Positions 10,306 to 18,117 of a stretch of DNA of 64,000 nt are shown here, piece after piece (position 1 is the first letter of the stretch; every line of letters begins with the position of its first letter). The DNA is from Nocardioides kribbensis (GTDB lineage: Bacteria; Actinomycetota; Actinomycetes; Propionibacteriales; Nocardioidaceae). The DNA lies in NCBI RefSeq assembly GCF_015070375.1, contig NZ_JADCLL010000009.1:124001-188000 (forward strand), given 5' to 3'. Position numbers and translations under genes: made by a program. The notes beneath the pieces were generated by a model that searched no databases, was not told where the DNA came from, and saw nothing but the letters and a program-made list of their open reading frames with translations.

Positions 10306-11456
10306 TGGACGGCGGGGTCGCCTCAGCGGAGCCCCCGCGTCCCGGGCGGCGACGGACCCTGCGCCTGCTCGGTCTCTGCTGCGCCACGGCGCTCGTGGTC
10401 GCCCTCGTCGCCACGGCGCTCGTCCTCGTCCTGCGCCCCACCGGCAACGAGAGGGGGCCGGAGGGACCACGCGCCGACGTCGACGCCCGGGCCTTCCTGG
10501 AGACCTACGTCGAGCCGGACGGCCGGGTCGCGCGCACCGACCAGGGCGGCGACACCGTCAGCGAGGGCCAGGCCTACGCCATGCTGCTCGCGGTCGCCAC
10601 CGGCGACCGTGTCACGTTCGACCGGGTGTGGGACTGGACGCGCGAGGAGCTGATGACCGCCGAGGGCCTGCTCAGCTGGCGGTGGGCCGACGGAGCAGTG
10701 GTCGACGCGTCCCCGGCCGCCGACGCCGACCTCGACGCCGCACGAGCCCTCGTCACCGCGGGCCGGACCTTCGAGGAGGCCGACTACACCGAGGCGGGGC
10801 TGAGGCTGGGCACGGCGCTGCTCGACCACGAGACCGTCCGCACCCCGGCGGGCCTCGTCCTGGTCGCCGGACCGTGGGCCACCCAGCGCTCGCCGTACGT
10901 CTTCAACCCCAGCTACGTCTCGCCCGTCGCCACCGGTCTGCTCGACGCGGCCTCCGACGACCCGCGCTGGGAGGAGCTGACCGCCGGGTCGCGAGCGGCC
11001 CTGGAGGGCCTGACGTTCGGTGGTCGCCTGCCGCCGGACTGGGCCGAGGTGTCCTCCGACGGGTCGGTCCGGGCGACCGGCTCCCCGAGCGGAGGAGGGC
11101 CGCAGTTCGGCTACGACGCAGCGCGGGTGCTGGCCCGTCACGCGGAGTCGTGCGACCCGGACGACCGCGCCATCGCCGCGCGGGCCGCCGACCGGCTGGG
11201 CCCCGAGCTGGACGTCGACGTGCTGGCACTGTCGGGCGAGCCGCTGTCGCGCTTCACGAGCCCGGTGATGCTGGTGGCCCGCGCCGGGGCCGACGCAGCG
11301 TCGGGCGACCCCGCCGCCGCGCGCGCGGCACTGGCGGCCGCGGACACGGCCGCGGAGGCGGCGCCGACGTACTACGGCGACGCGTGGGCCGCGCTCGGTC
11401 CCCTGATGCTCACCACGACCACGCTGGGCGCCTGCCCTGCGGTGCCGGCCGCGTGA
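10305..11456 (+). CDS. Glycoside hydrolase family 8 protein, membrane-anchored
   Basis: A 383-residue protein with an N-terminal transmembrane anchor (residues ~20-43) and an extracytoplasmic (alpha/alpha)6 GH8 domain. The GH8 acid motif appears as 'VSEGQAYAMLLAVATGDRVTFDRVWDWT' with Glu in SEGQ, and the DADLDAARAL motif holds the second catalytic acid. GH8 enzymes hydrolyse beta-1,4-glucans such as cellulose, chitosan or bacterial cellulose-like exopolysaccharide (BcsZ). Catalytic residues look intact. The gene is coupled to the sortase and is followed by a phosphatase whose start may overlap its TGA. A cellulose synthase-like GT2 lies at 34.5 kb in the same window; a link is inference only. 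Confidence 0.88.
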   Translation: MDGGVASAEPPRPGRRRTLRLLGLCCATALVVALVATALVLVLRPTGNERGPEGPRADVDARAFLETYVEPDGRVARTDQGGDTVSEGQAYAMLLAVATGDRVTFDRVWDWTREELMTAEGLLSWRWADGAVVDASPAADADLDAARALVTAGRTFEEADYTEAGLRLGTALLDHETVRTPAGLVLVAGPWATQRSPYVFNPSYVSPVATGLLDAASDDPRWEELTAGSRAALEGLTFGGRLPPDWAEVSSDGSVRATGSPSGGGPQFGYDAARVLARHAESCDPDDRAIAARAADRLGPELDVDVLALSGEPLSRFTSPVMLVARAGADAASGDPAAARAALAAADTAAEAAPTYYGDAWAALGPLMLTTTTLGACPAVPAA

Positions 11457-11485
11457 ACCACCCGGCACCGAGGCAGGCTTGCTCC

Positions 11486-12259
11486 GTGACCCACGACCCC
11501 CTGGCCGCCCCCGCCGGTCCGCCCGCCGACCTCCCCGACCTGCACAACCTGCGTGACGTGGGCGGCCTGCGCACCGACGACGGCGGGCGCACGCGCCACG
11601 GCGTGCTCTACCGCAGCGGCACGGTGGCCTTCCTCGACGCCGCCCAGGCCGAGGTCCTCGTCGGCGACGACGGCCTCGGCGTGCGCTGCCGCGTGGACCT
11701 GCGCGGGCCGCGCGAGGTGGCCGAGGAGACCAGCGCCGCGCTGCGCGAGCGCGAGCGGCGCGCCGAGCACGTCGAGATCCACGCCGCCGACGTGGCCTGG
11801 GACTTCACCGCCTCCCACCGCAGCGACTGGGTCGCCGCCCACTACGCCCGCTACCTCGAGGCCTCCGGCGACCGCATCGTCACCGTGGCCCGGCTGCTCG
11901 CCGACCCGGCCAACCGTCCGCTGCTCGCGCACTGCTCCGCGGGCAAGGACCGCACGGGGGTGACCGTGGCCGTCCTGCTGCGCGCGGTCGGCGTGGTCGC
12001 CGACGACCTGGTGGCCGACTACGCCCGCACGGCGCAGGCCATCGCGGGGCTGCGTGAGCAGCTGACCCGTCTGCCGGCGTACGGCGACCGGATCGCCGCG
12101 GTGCCGCAGGAGGCGCTCGGGTCGACCCCCGAGACCATGTGGACCTTCCTGTCCACGCTGGAGGAGCGCCACGGCGGCGCGCGGGCCTACCTGCTCGGCC
12201 ACGGACTCGACGGCTCCGAGCTGAGCGCGCTCAGCGAGGCTCTCGTCGAGCCGGCCTGA
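11486..12259 (+). CDS. Protein tyrosine phosphatase family protein
   Basis: A 257-residue PTP of the bacterial Y_phosphatase3 (LipA/MptpB-like) type. It starts with 'LHNLRDVGGLRTDDGGRTRHGVLYRSG', the family N-terminal signature, and has the P-loop HCSAGKDRTG with catalytic Cys150 and Arg156 (CX5R). Such enzymes dephosphorylate phosphotyrosine, sometimes phosphoserine or phosphoinositides. An alternative GTG at 11453 overlaps the stop of the GH8 gene in a GTGA arrangement and would add 11 residues; 11486 was chosen for the AGGCAGG ribosome site. No signal peptide is evident. Confidence 0.9.
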   Translation: MTHDPLAAPAGPPADLPDLHNLRDVGGLRTDDGGRTRHGVLYRSGTVAFLDAAQAEVLVGDDGLGVRCRVDLRGPREVAEETSAALRERERRAEHVEIHAADVAWDFTASHRSDWVAAHYARYLEASGDRIVTVARLLADPANRPLLAHCSAGKDRTGVTVAVLLRAVGVVADDLVADYARTAQAIAGLREQLTRLPAYGDRIAAVPQEALGSTPETMWTFLSTLEERHGGARAYLLGHGLDGSELSALSEALVEPA

Positions 12260-12270
12260 GGGGCCCGCCC

Positions 12271-13629
12271 TCACTCCACCTCGGCGTACGCCGGCTCCGC
12301 GCGCCGCGACGACCGGGCCGGCCGGGAGCCGCGCAGCGCGGGGGCGAGCACCAGCAGACCGGCCAGCGGCAGCAGCGCGAGCACGGCGAGACTGGGGCCG
12401 ATGCCGATCACGTCGCCGAGCCCGCCGACCACGGCGGAGCCGACCGAGCCGCCGGTCATGAAGACCAGGGTGGCCACACCGAGGGCGACGCCGCGCACGT
12501 CGGCGTCGACGGCGTCGCCGACCGCGGCGCTGAGCGAGGGCTGACCGAGGCCGAAGGCGAAGGTCACCAGCACCACGGCCCCGCCCAGCACGGCCGGCAC
12601 GTCGAGGATCGCCCCGACGCCCGCGACGAGCAGGGCCACCGAGGCGACGGCCCCGGAGATGGCCAGGCAGACGGTGGGGCCGATGCCGCTGATGAGCGGG
12701 CCGGCCACCCGCGGCACGGCGAGCGCCAGCACGGCGCTCGGCACGAGGAGCAGCCCGACCTGCCAGGGCTCCCAGCCCTCGGCCACCAGCACGGCCGGCA
12801 CCGCGATGAGCTGGCCGAACCACGCCGCCGGCACCGCGGCCGCGGCCACCGCGCTGCGCACGACGGCGGGGTTGCGCACCACGGCCAGCGGCAGGAACCC
12901 GTGGGGCCGCCGCCGCACCCGCAGCGTCGCCAGCGGAGCGCCGAGCACGAGCAGCAGCAGGCCCACCAGGGCCACCACCACGCCGGTCGACGGCGACTGC
13001 ACGAGCAGCACCAGCCCGGCCGCGGTCACCGCGACCAGCACGGCTCCGAGGACGTCCAGGCTCGCGCCCGTGCCCTCCCCCACCAGGGCGCGCCACAGGA
13101 AGGGGATCACCGCGACGCCCAGGATCGGGATCGCCATCACCGCGCGCCACCCGAAGGCGTGCTCCACGAGGCCCCCGAGGAGCGGCCCGAGACAGCTGAC
13201 CGCCGCCGCCACGCCGGCGAGGCGACCCAGGGCCAGACCGCGCACGGCCCCGTCGTACCGCGCGCTGAGGATGGCCACGCCCAGGGTCGGCACCGCCGCC
13301 GCGCCCGCGCCCTGGAAGAGCCGGGCGGCCAGCAGCACGCCGAAGGAGGGCGCGAAGGCCGCGACCAGCGCACCACTGGTCATCAGGCCGATGCCGATGA
13401 CGAGCGGCAGCTTGACCCCGACGAGGTCGGAGACGCGGCCGTAGACCGCGGTGGTCACCGCGAGCATCAGCGCGTAGAGACTGATCACCCAGGTCGCGCC
13501 GCCCACGCTCGTGCCGAACTCCGCGCCGATCGCGGGCAGCGCGATGGCCGCCGATGCCGACCCCATGCCGGCCAGGCCGAAGAGGAGCCCGAGGAGCACG
13601 GAGACACGGCGCGAGTCGTCGAGGGGCAT
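12271..13629 (-). CDS. MFS transporter, DHA2-like drug exporter
   Basis: A 452-residue major facilitator superfamily protein with 12-14 predicted membrane helices. The motif A-like loop 'GRVSDLVGVKLPLVIG' follows TM2, and 'LFQGAGAAAVPTLGVAIL' in TM4-5 resembles antiporter motif C regions of the DHA2/EmrB group. It should export hydrophobic compounds in exchange for protons. The ATG at 13629 gives the start 'MPLDDSRRVSVLLGLLFGLAG'. It stands alone; no TetR/MarR regulator flanks it. It is convergent with the phosphatase, with only 11 bp between stops. Confidence 0.9.
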   Translation of the reverse strand: MPLDDSRRVSVLLGLLFGLAGMGSASAAIALPAIGAEFGTSVGGATWVISLYALMLAVTTAVYGRVSDLVGVKLPLVIGIGLMTSGALVAAFAPSFGVLLAARLFQGAGAAAVPTLGVAILSARYDGAVRGLALGRLAGVAAAVSCLGPLLGGLVEHAFGWRAVMAIPILGVAVIPFLWRALVGEGTGASLDVLGAVLVAVTAAGLVLLVQSPSTGVVVALVGLLLLVLGAPLATLRVRRRPHGFLPLAVVRNPAVVRSAVAAAAVPAAWFGQLIAVPAVLVAEGWEPWQVGLLLVPSAVLALAVPRVAGPLISGIGPTVCLAISGAVASVALLVAGVGAILDVPAVLGGAVVLVTFAFGLGQPSLSAAVGDAVDADVRGVALGVATLVFMTGGSVGSAVVGGLGDVIGIGPSLAVLALLPLAGLLVLAPALRGSRPARSSRRAEPAYAEVE

Positions 13630-13720
13630 GGTTGTCGCCAACAACGACCGACCCGGGCGCATTCCGCGCCCGGACGCCCTGCACGGCCGGCGCGCCCCTC
13701 CACCGGGCCCGCGGGGTGGA

Positions 13721-13801
13721 CCTGTCGGCCCGGACCCGCACCTGTCGGCCCGTGCGTGGGGCGACCGGTGCGGGTTTCGCCAGCCGGCTGGCGAAACCCG
13801 C
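13721..13801. repeat. 81-bp intergenic palindromic repeat, copy A
   Basis: This unit matches copy B at 17001-17081 at 74 of 81 positions with no gap. It is made of two direct CCTGTCGGCC decamers, a degenerate inverted GGTGCGGGT part and a perfect 32-bp palindrome (13770-13801) with arms GCGGGTTTCGCCAGCC. It lies between two minus-strand genes, 5 bp after the stop of the crotonase gene. Confidence 0.85.
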
Positions 13802-13805
13802 AGCC

Positions 13806-14600
13806 TCACCCGAAGGCCGGCTTCTCCTTGCCCAGGAACGCCCGGACCCCCTCGGCGAAGTCGGGCCCGGTGTAGACCTCGCGCAACAGCTCGTGGTCAC
13901 CGGCGGGCGAGGCCTCGAGCCGGCGGGCGCGGTCGAGCAGCTGGCCCTTGGTGGCGCGCAGGGTGACGGAGGAGGCGGCGCGCAGACCGTCGAGCAGGGC
14001 GGAGAGCTCGGCGTCGAGGGCCTCGGCGTCGGGCGAGACGGCCATCAGCGCACCGACGGCGTGGGCGCGCTCGGCGTCGACGAGCCGCGAGGCGAGCAGC
14101 ATCTCGCGGGTCACCGGCTCGCCGAAGACGGTGGCGCAGCGGTAGACGATCGAGGCGGCCAGCGCGTTGCCCAGCGTGCGGGCGATGGGGTAGCCGAAGC
14201 GCGAGCCGGCCGTGGCCAGGCGCAGGTCGCAGTGGGTCGCGACGGCCAGTCCCCCGCCGACACAGACCCCGTCGACGGCCGCCACGGTGACCTGCGGCAG
14301 CGCGAAGAGCTGCTCGAGCAGGTCGCGGATCCAATCCTCGTAGGCGACCGCGTCGGCGTCCACGAAGTCGCTGATCTCGTTGCCCGCCGCGAAGGCCCGC
14401 CCGCCGGCGCCGCGCAGCACCAGCACCCGCACGCTGCTGTCCTCGCGCAGCTCGGCGCAGAGGTCCTTCAGCGCGGCGTACATCGCCCGGGTGAAGGCGT
14501 TGCGGCGGTGGGGCCGGTTGAACACGACCTCCACCACCCCGTCGCCGCGGGTCACGATCAGGTCCTCGCCCGGGCCCTCGCCGGTGCTCGTCTCGCTCAC
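13806..14600 (-). CDS. Enoyl-CoA hydratase/isomerase (crotonase) family protein, atypical active site
   Basis: A 264-residue crotonase-fold protein. The acyl-CoA oxyanion-hole segments are clear: 'GRAFAAGNEISDF' and 'AAVDGVCVGGGLAVATHCDL'. However, both glutamates of true enoyl-CoA hydratases appear to be missing: the GGGCE motif is GGGLA, and the FGxPE motif reads FGYPIARTLGN. It is therefore unlikely to hydrate enoyl-CoA by the classical mechanism; isomerase, hydrolase or another crotonase reaction is possible. Fold assignment is certain and activity is open. It precedes (on the minus strand follows) the rhomboid gene with a 27-bp gap. Confidence 0.85.
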   Translation of the reverse strand: MSETSTGEGPGEDLIVTRGDGVVEVVFNRPHRRNAFTRAMYAALKDLCAELREDSSVRVLVLRGAGGRAFAAGNEISDFVDADAVAYEDWIRDLLEQLFALPQVTVAAVDGVCVGGGLAVATHCDLRLATAGSRFGYPIARTLGNALAASIVYRCATVFGEPVTREMLLASRLVDAERAHAVGALMAVSPDAEALDAELSALLDGLRAASSVTLRATKGQLLDRARRLEASPAGDHELLREVYTGPDFAEGVRAFLGKEKPAFG

Positions 14601-14627
14601 GCCGCACGACCCTACGGTCCGGCGGCC

Positions 14628-15224
14628 TCAGCCCCGCGAGGTGTCCGCGCCCGGCCGGGCCACGACGTACGCCGCGACCGCGCCGGCCAGCGCTCCGAAG
14701 AGGTGGCCCTGCCACGAGATGCCCGGCTGCCCGGGCAGCACGCCCCACAGCAGCCCGCCGTAGACGACCAGCAGCACGACGCCGAGCACCATCTGGCCGA
14801 CCCGGCGGGCCACGAAGCCGCGCAGCACCAGGTAGACCAGCCAGCCGAAGACGAGACCGGAGGCCCCGATGTGCACCGTGCCGGCCGGGGAGACCAGCCA
14901 CGTGCCGAGCCCACCGAGCAGCCAGATGACCGCCGTGGCGGCCAGCCCGCGGCCGATCCCCCCGAGCAGCACGAGGAAGAGCAGGAGCGCGGCCAGCAGG
15001 GAGTTGGAGGCGAGGTGGTCGAAGCCGCCGTGCAGCAACGGGGCGAGCAGCACCCCGACGAGGCCGTCGCCGGTGCGCGGGCGGATCCCGTCGTCGTCCC
15101 ACTGCACCCCGGGGAGGGCGTCGACGAGCTCGAGCACCCACAGCAGCGCGACGAAGCCGAGGGAGATCCCGAGGGCGGCGGGCCAGCTGCGCCGGGGGCG
15201 GGTGGGCGTGGTCGTCAGGCTCAC
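14628..15224 (-). CDS. Rhomboid family intramembrane serine protease
   Basis: A 198-residue membrane protein with about six helices. The catalytic GxSG is 'HIGASGLVFG' (Ser122) in TM4 and the catalytic histidine is His174 in 'WQGHLFGALAGAVAAYV' (TM6). The 'HGGFDHLASNSLLAALLL' segment supplies the family His/Asn that form the oxyanion site. It should cut substrates within the membrane plane. The GTG start at 15224 gives a short cytosolic basic tail before TM1. Substrates cannot be inferred; the adjacent gene order gives no clue. Confidence 0.92.
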   Translation of the reverse strand: MSLTTTPTRPRRSWPAALGISLGFVALLWVLELVDALPGVQWDDDGIRPRTGDGLVGVLLAPLLHGGFDHLASNSLLAALLLFLVLLGGIGRGLAATAVIWLLGGLGTWLVSPAGTVHIGASGLVFGWLVYLVLRGFVARRVGQMVLGVVLLVVYGGLLWGVLPGQPGISWQGHLFGALAGAVAAYVVARPGADTSRG

Positions 15225-15305
15225 GCGACCACGGTAGCCAGGCCCCGCACGGACCGGGTGGTCGCTCGGCCCGGATCGCGGCGAAGCACCGCGGGCGGGG
15301 GCGCC

Positions 15306-16964
15306 ATGCGTCAGACTGCGGGCGTGACCGTCCTGACGGCCGCGGGGGGCACCGTCGAGGCTGCTTCCTCGCTGCCCGCCGCGCTGCCCTCCTCCTCCCG
15401 TCGTGCGCCCCTGGTGGTCGCGGCGGTGGTGCCGGCGGTGGTCGGGCTGCTGTTCCTCAACGCCGACCTGCTGCTGGGTCCCCACCCCGCCTTCCTGCCG
15501 GCCTTCCTCACCCTGGTGCTGGCCTGCGACCTGCTGACGGCGGTGCTGCTGGTCGAGCAGTACCGCGCCGGCGGCGGGCCCCGCGTGCTGGCGCTCAGCG
15601 CCGCCTACGTCTGGTCGGCCGCGATCGTCGTGCCCCACGCCCTGGTCTTCGGCGGGCTCTTCACCCCCACCGGGCTCCTCGGCGCCTCCCCCAGCAGCGC
15701 GCCCTGGCTGTGGGCGGCCTGGCACACGGGGCTGCCGGTGCTGGTCGGGCTGGCCCTGGCGCCCTGGCCGGCCGGGCTGGAGGCTCGCCTCGGCAGCCTC
15801 GAGCACCGCGGCCGCCGGCTGCTGCTGACCCACGGCGCCGTCCTGGCCGCGGCCGTCGGGACCACCGCGCTGGTGACCGCGGGCGCCGACCGGATCCCCA
15901 CGATCATCGTCGACGGCGACTACACCGTGCTCACCGAGCGCTTCGGCCCGTGGATCGTGGCGCTCTGCCTGCTCTCGCTCGGCGCGGCCCTGGTCGGCGT
16001 CCTGGGGCGCCGCGACGCCCAGGGCATCGAGGCGTGGGCGATCGTCGCCGTGGTCGCCACCACCGGCGACGCCACCCTCACCCTCTTCTCCGAGTCGCGC
16101 TTCACCGTGGGGTGGTACGGCGCACGAGCCCTGGCCCTCACCGCCGCGACCGTCGTGCTGCTCGCCATGCTGCGCGAGGTCACCGCGCTGCACCGCCAGG
16201 TGCTGCGCGACTCGGTGCGCCTGGAGACCACCAACCGCCAGCTCCTCGACGCCCAGAACCTGCGCGAGCACATGGTCGCCGTGGTCACCCACGACATGCG
16301 CACCCCGCTGACCGGGCTGCAGGGCTACCTCGAGCTGCTCTCCGAGGCCGGGGGCGACCTCGGCGAGGAACGGCAGGCCACCATGATCGACCGCAGCCGC
16401 ATGCTCACCCGCCGGCTGACGCTCATGACCGAGGACATGCTCGCGGTGGCCACCACCGACCGGGCCGTGGTCGCCCTGGAGCCGGCGACGCTGCTGCTCG
16501 CCGCGGAGCTGCAGGCGTGCGCCGAGGTCTTCCCCGACCTCGACCTGCGCCTGGAGTGCGAGCCCGGGCTCCGGGTGCAGGCCGACCCGCTGCGCCTCCA
16601 GCAGGTGCTGGTCAACCTGGTCGGCAACGCCCAGGCCTACGGCGCCGAGCCGGTCGTCCTGGCCGCCCGCCCGCTCCCCGGGCCGCCCGCCGCCCCGGGT
16701 CCCGCCCTGGTCGAGCTGGCCGTCTCCGACGCGGGGGCCGGGGTGCCGGCCGACTTCGTGCCGCGGCTCTTCGAGTCCTACACCCGCGCCGAGGGCACCG
16801 GCCGCCGTGGGTCGGGCCTGGGCCTGTCGGTGGTGCGGGAGCTGGTCGAGGCCCACGGCGGACGGGTCTCCTACGACGCCGCCGCCAACGCCTTCCGCGT
16901 CGTGCTCCCCGCCCCGGCCGAGCTCAGCCTGGTCGAGCCGGTCGCGGCCGACCCCGTCGCCTGA
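15306..16964 (+). CDS. Sensor histidine kinase with MASE4-type membrane domain
   Basis: A 552-residue membrane sensor kinase. Residues ~30-290 form an eight-helix sensor resembling MASE4 ('LVLACDLLTAVLLVEQY', 'ALSAAYVWSAAIVVPHALVFGGLF'), then a short coiled coil, a HisKA domain with His329 in 'VVTHDMRTPLTGLQGYLELL', and a HATPase_c domain with N-box 'QQVLVNLVGNAQAYG', G1 'VSDAGAGVP' and G2 'GRRGSGLGLSVVRELVEAHGG'. All catalytic boxes are intact. No response regulator is adjacent, so it is an orphan kinase. A GTG at 15324 is an alternative start. Ligand of the MASE4 sensor is unknown. Confidence 0.9.
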   Translation: MRQTAGVTVLTAAGGTVEAASSLPAALPSSSRRAPLVVAAVVPAVVGLLFLNADLLLGPHPAFLPAFLTLVLACDLLTAVLLVEQYRAGGGPRVLALSAAYVWSAAIVVPHALVFGGLFTPTGLLGASPSSAPWLWAAWHTGLPVLVGLALAPWPAGLEARLGSLEHRGRRLLLTHGAVLAAAVGTTALVTAGADRIPTIIVDGDYTVLTERFGPWIVALCLLSLGAALVGVLGRRDAQGIEAWAIVAVVATTGDATLTLFSESRFTVGWYGARALALTAATVVLLAMLREVTALHRQVLRDSVRLETTNRQLLDAQNLREHMVAVVTHDMRTPLTGLQGYLELLSEAGGDLGEERQATMIDRSRMLTRRLTLMTEDMLAVATTDRAVVALEPATLLLAAELQACAEVFPDLDLRLECEPGLRVQADPLRLQQVLVNLVGNAQAYGAEPVVLAARPLPGPPAAPGPALVELAVSDAGAGVPADFVPRLFESYTRAEGTGRRGSGLGLSVVRELVEAHGGRVSYDAAANAFRVVLPAPAELSLVEPVAADPVA

Positions 16965-17000
16965 CGTACCGCTGGGTCCCCAGCTGTCCCACGCGTCACA

Positions 17001-17081
17001 CCTGTCGGCCCCGACCCGCACCTGTCGGCCGACGCGTGGGCCGACAGGTGCGGGTTTCACCAGCCGGCTGGCGAAACCCGC
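17001..17081. repeat. 81-bp intergenic palindromic repeat, copy B
   Basis: Second copy of the element at 13721-13801 (74/81 identical). Here the first hairpin is better preserved: ACCCGCACCTGTCGGCC (17014-17030) is matched by the inverted GGCCGACAGGTGCGGGT (17039-17055). The second palindrome at 17050-17081 has one mismatch. It lies between convergent genes (histidine kinase and cydB), a place where it could terminate both transcripts. Confidence 0.85.
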
Positions 17082-17109
17082 GGACGCCCGCCGACCCCAC
17101 CCGACGCCC

Positions 17110-18117
17110 TCAGTGCCCCGCGTCGGCCCACTTCTCCGACTGCGTCAGCGAGAAGAGGTACGCCAGGGCGGGCAGGACGACGGCGCCGGCGATGCCCACG
17201 GCGACGAGGAGGGCGGCCAGCGTGGCGGGGGCGCCGGCGGCGTCGGTGAGGGTGACCTCGTCGACGAGCAGCCAGGGGTACTGCCCGATCCCCCAGCCCG
17301 ACACCACGGCGGCCACGGCGACGAGGGCGGTCAGCCGGGCCACGGAGTGGCGTCCGACCCAGAGCAGCCACAGGGTGGCGGCGCCGGCCGCGGCGGAGAG
17401 CAGCACCAGCGGCAGGGCGCGGCCGCTGAGGCCGGCCCACAGGGTCGGGGCGTCCTCGTGGAGCGGCACCAGGGCGGCGAAGACGACCAGCCCGGTGACC
17501 GCGCCGACGCCGAGGGTCCGGGCGCGCAACTGCGCGACCAGGTGCGTGCGACCGGCCCGCGCGGCGTCGGCGACCAGGAAGACCCCGGCGAGGAAGGCGC
17601 AGGTGCCGACGGCGATGGCCCCGCCGAAGAACGACGTGGCGGTCAGCCACGACCCCCACACGTCGCCGCGTCCCTCGGCCGGCACCCGCCCCGAGGCGAT
17701 CGCGCCGGCGGCCGCGCCGAGGAAGAAGGGCGTGATCAGCGAGGAGGCGGCGAAGACCGCGCCGAAAAGCTGGGCCTGGCGCAGCGAGCCGGAGTACTTG
17801 CGGAACGCGAACGCGGCCCCGCGCAGCACGATGCCCAGCAGCGCGAAGAGCATGGGGAAGATCAGCGTGCTCATGGTGGAGGCGAAGGAGGCCGGGAAGC
17901 CGGTCCACCACACGACGAGCACGTAGATCAGCCACACGTGGTTGGCCTCCCACACCGGCCCGAGACTGTGGTCGACCTGGGTGCGCAGCTCCGCGCCGCG
18001 TCGGCTGCCGCCGGCGGTGAGGTCGTAGAAGCCCGACCCGAAGTCGGCCCCGCCGAGGAGGGCGTAGGCGATCACGCCGGTGAACAGCGCCGCGGCGACG
18101 GCCAGCTCGAGGCTCAC
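17110..18117 (-). CDS. cydB: Cytochrome bd ubiquinol/menaquinol oxidase subunit II
   Basis: The 335-residue CydB subunit of the high-affinity quinol oxidase in the cytoplasmic membrane. It has the typical start 'LELAVAAALFTGVIAYALLGGADFGSGFYDL', 'GPVWEANHVWLIYVLVVWWTGFP' and 'LRGAAFAFRKYSG'. Eight to nine helices are expected. The GTG start overlaps the cydA stop as GTGA, giving tight coupling for 1:1 assembly. The complex reduces O2 to water using menaquinol and works under low oxygen. No cydCD genes follow in the window, so the assembly transporter must be elsewhere. Confidence 0.95.
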   Translation of the reverse strand: MSLELAVAAALFTGVIAYALLGGADFGSGFYDLTAGGSRRGAELRTQVDHSLGPVWEANHVWLIYVLVVWWTGFPASFASTMSTLIFPMLFALLGIVLRGAAFAFRKYSGSLRQAQLFGAVFAASSLITPFFLGAAAGAIASGRVPAEGRGDVWGSWLTATSFFGGAIAVGTCAFLAGVFLVADAARAGRTHLVAQLRARTLGVGAVTGLVVFAALVPLHEDAPTLWAGLSGRALPLVLLSAAAGAATLWLLWVGRHSVARLTALVAVAAVVSGWGIGQYPWLLVDEVTLTDAAGAPATLAALLVAVGIAGAVVLPALAYLFSLTQSEKWADAGH

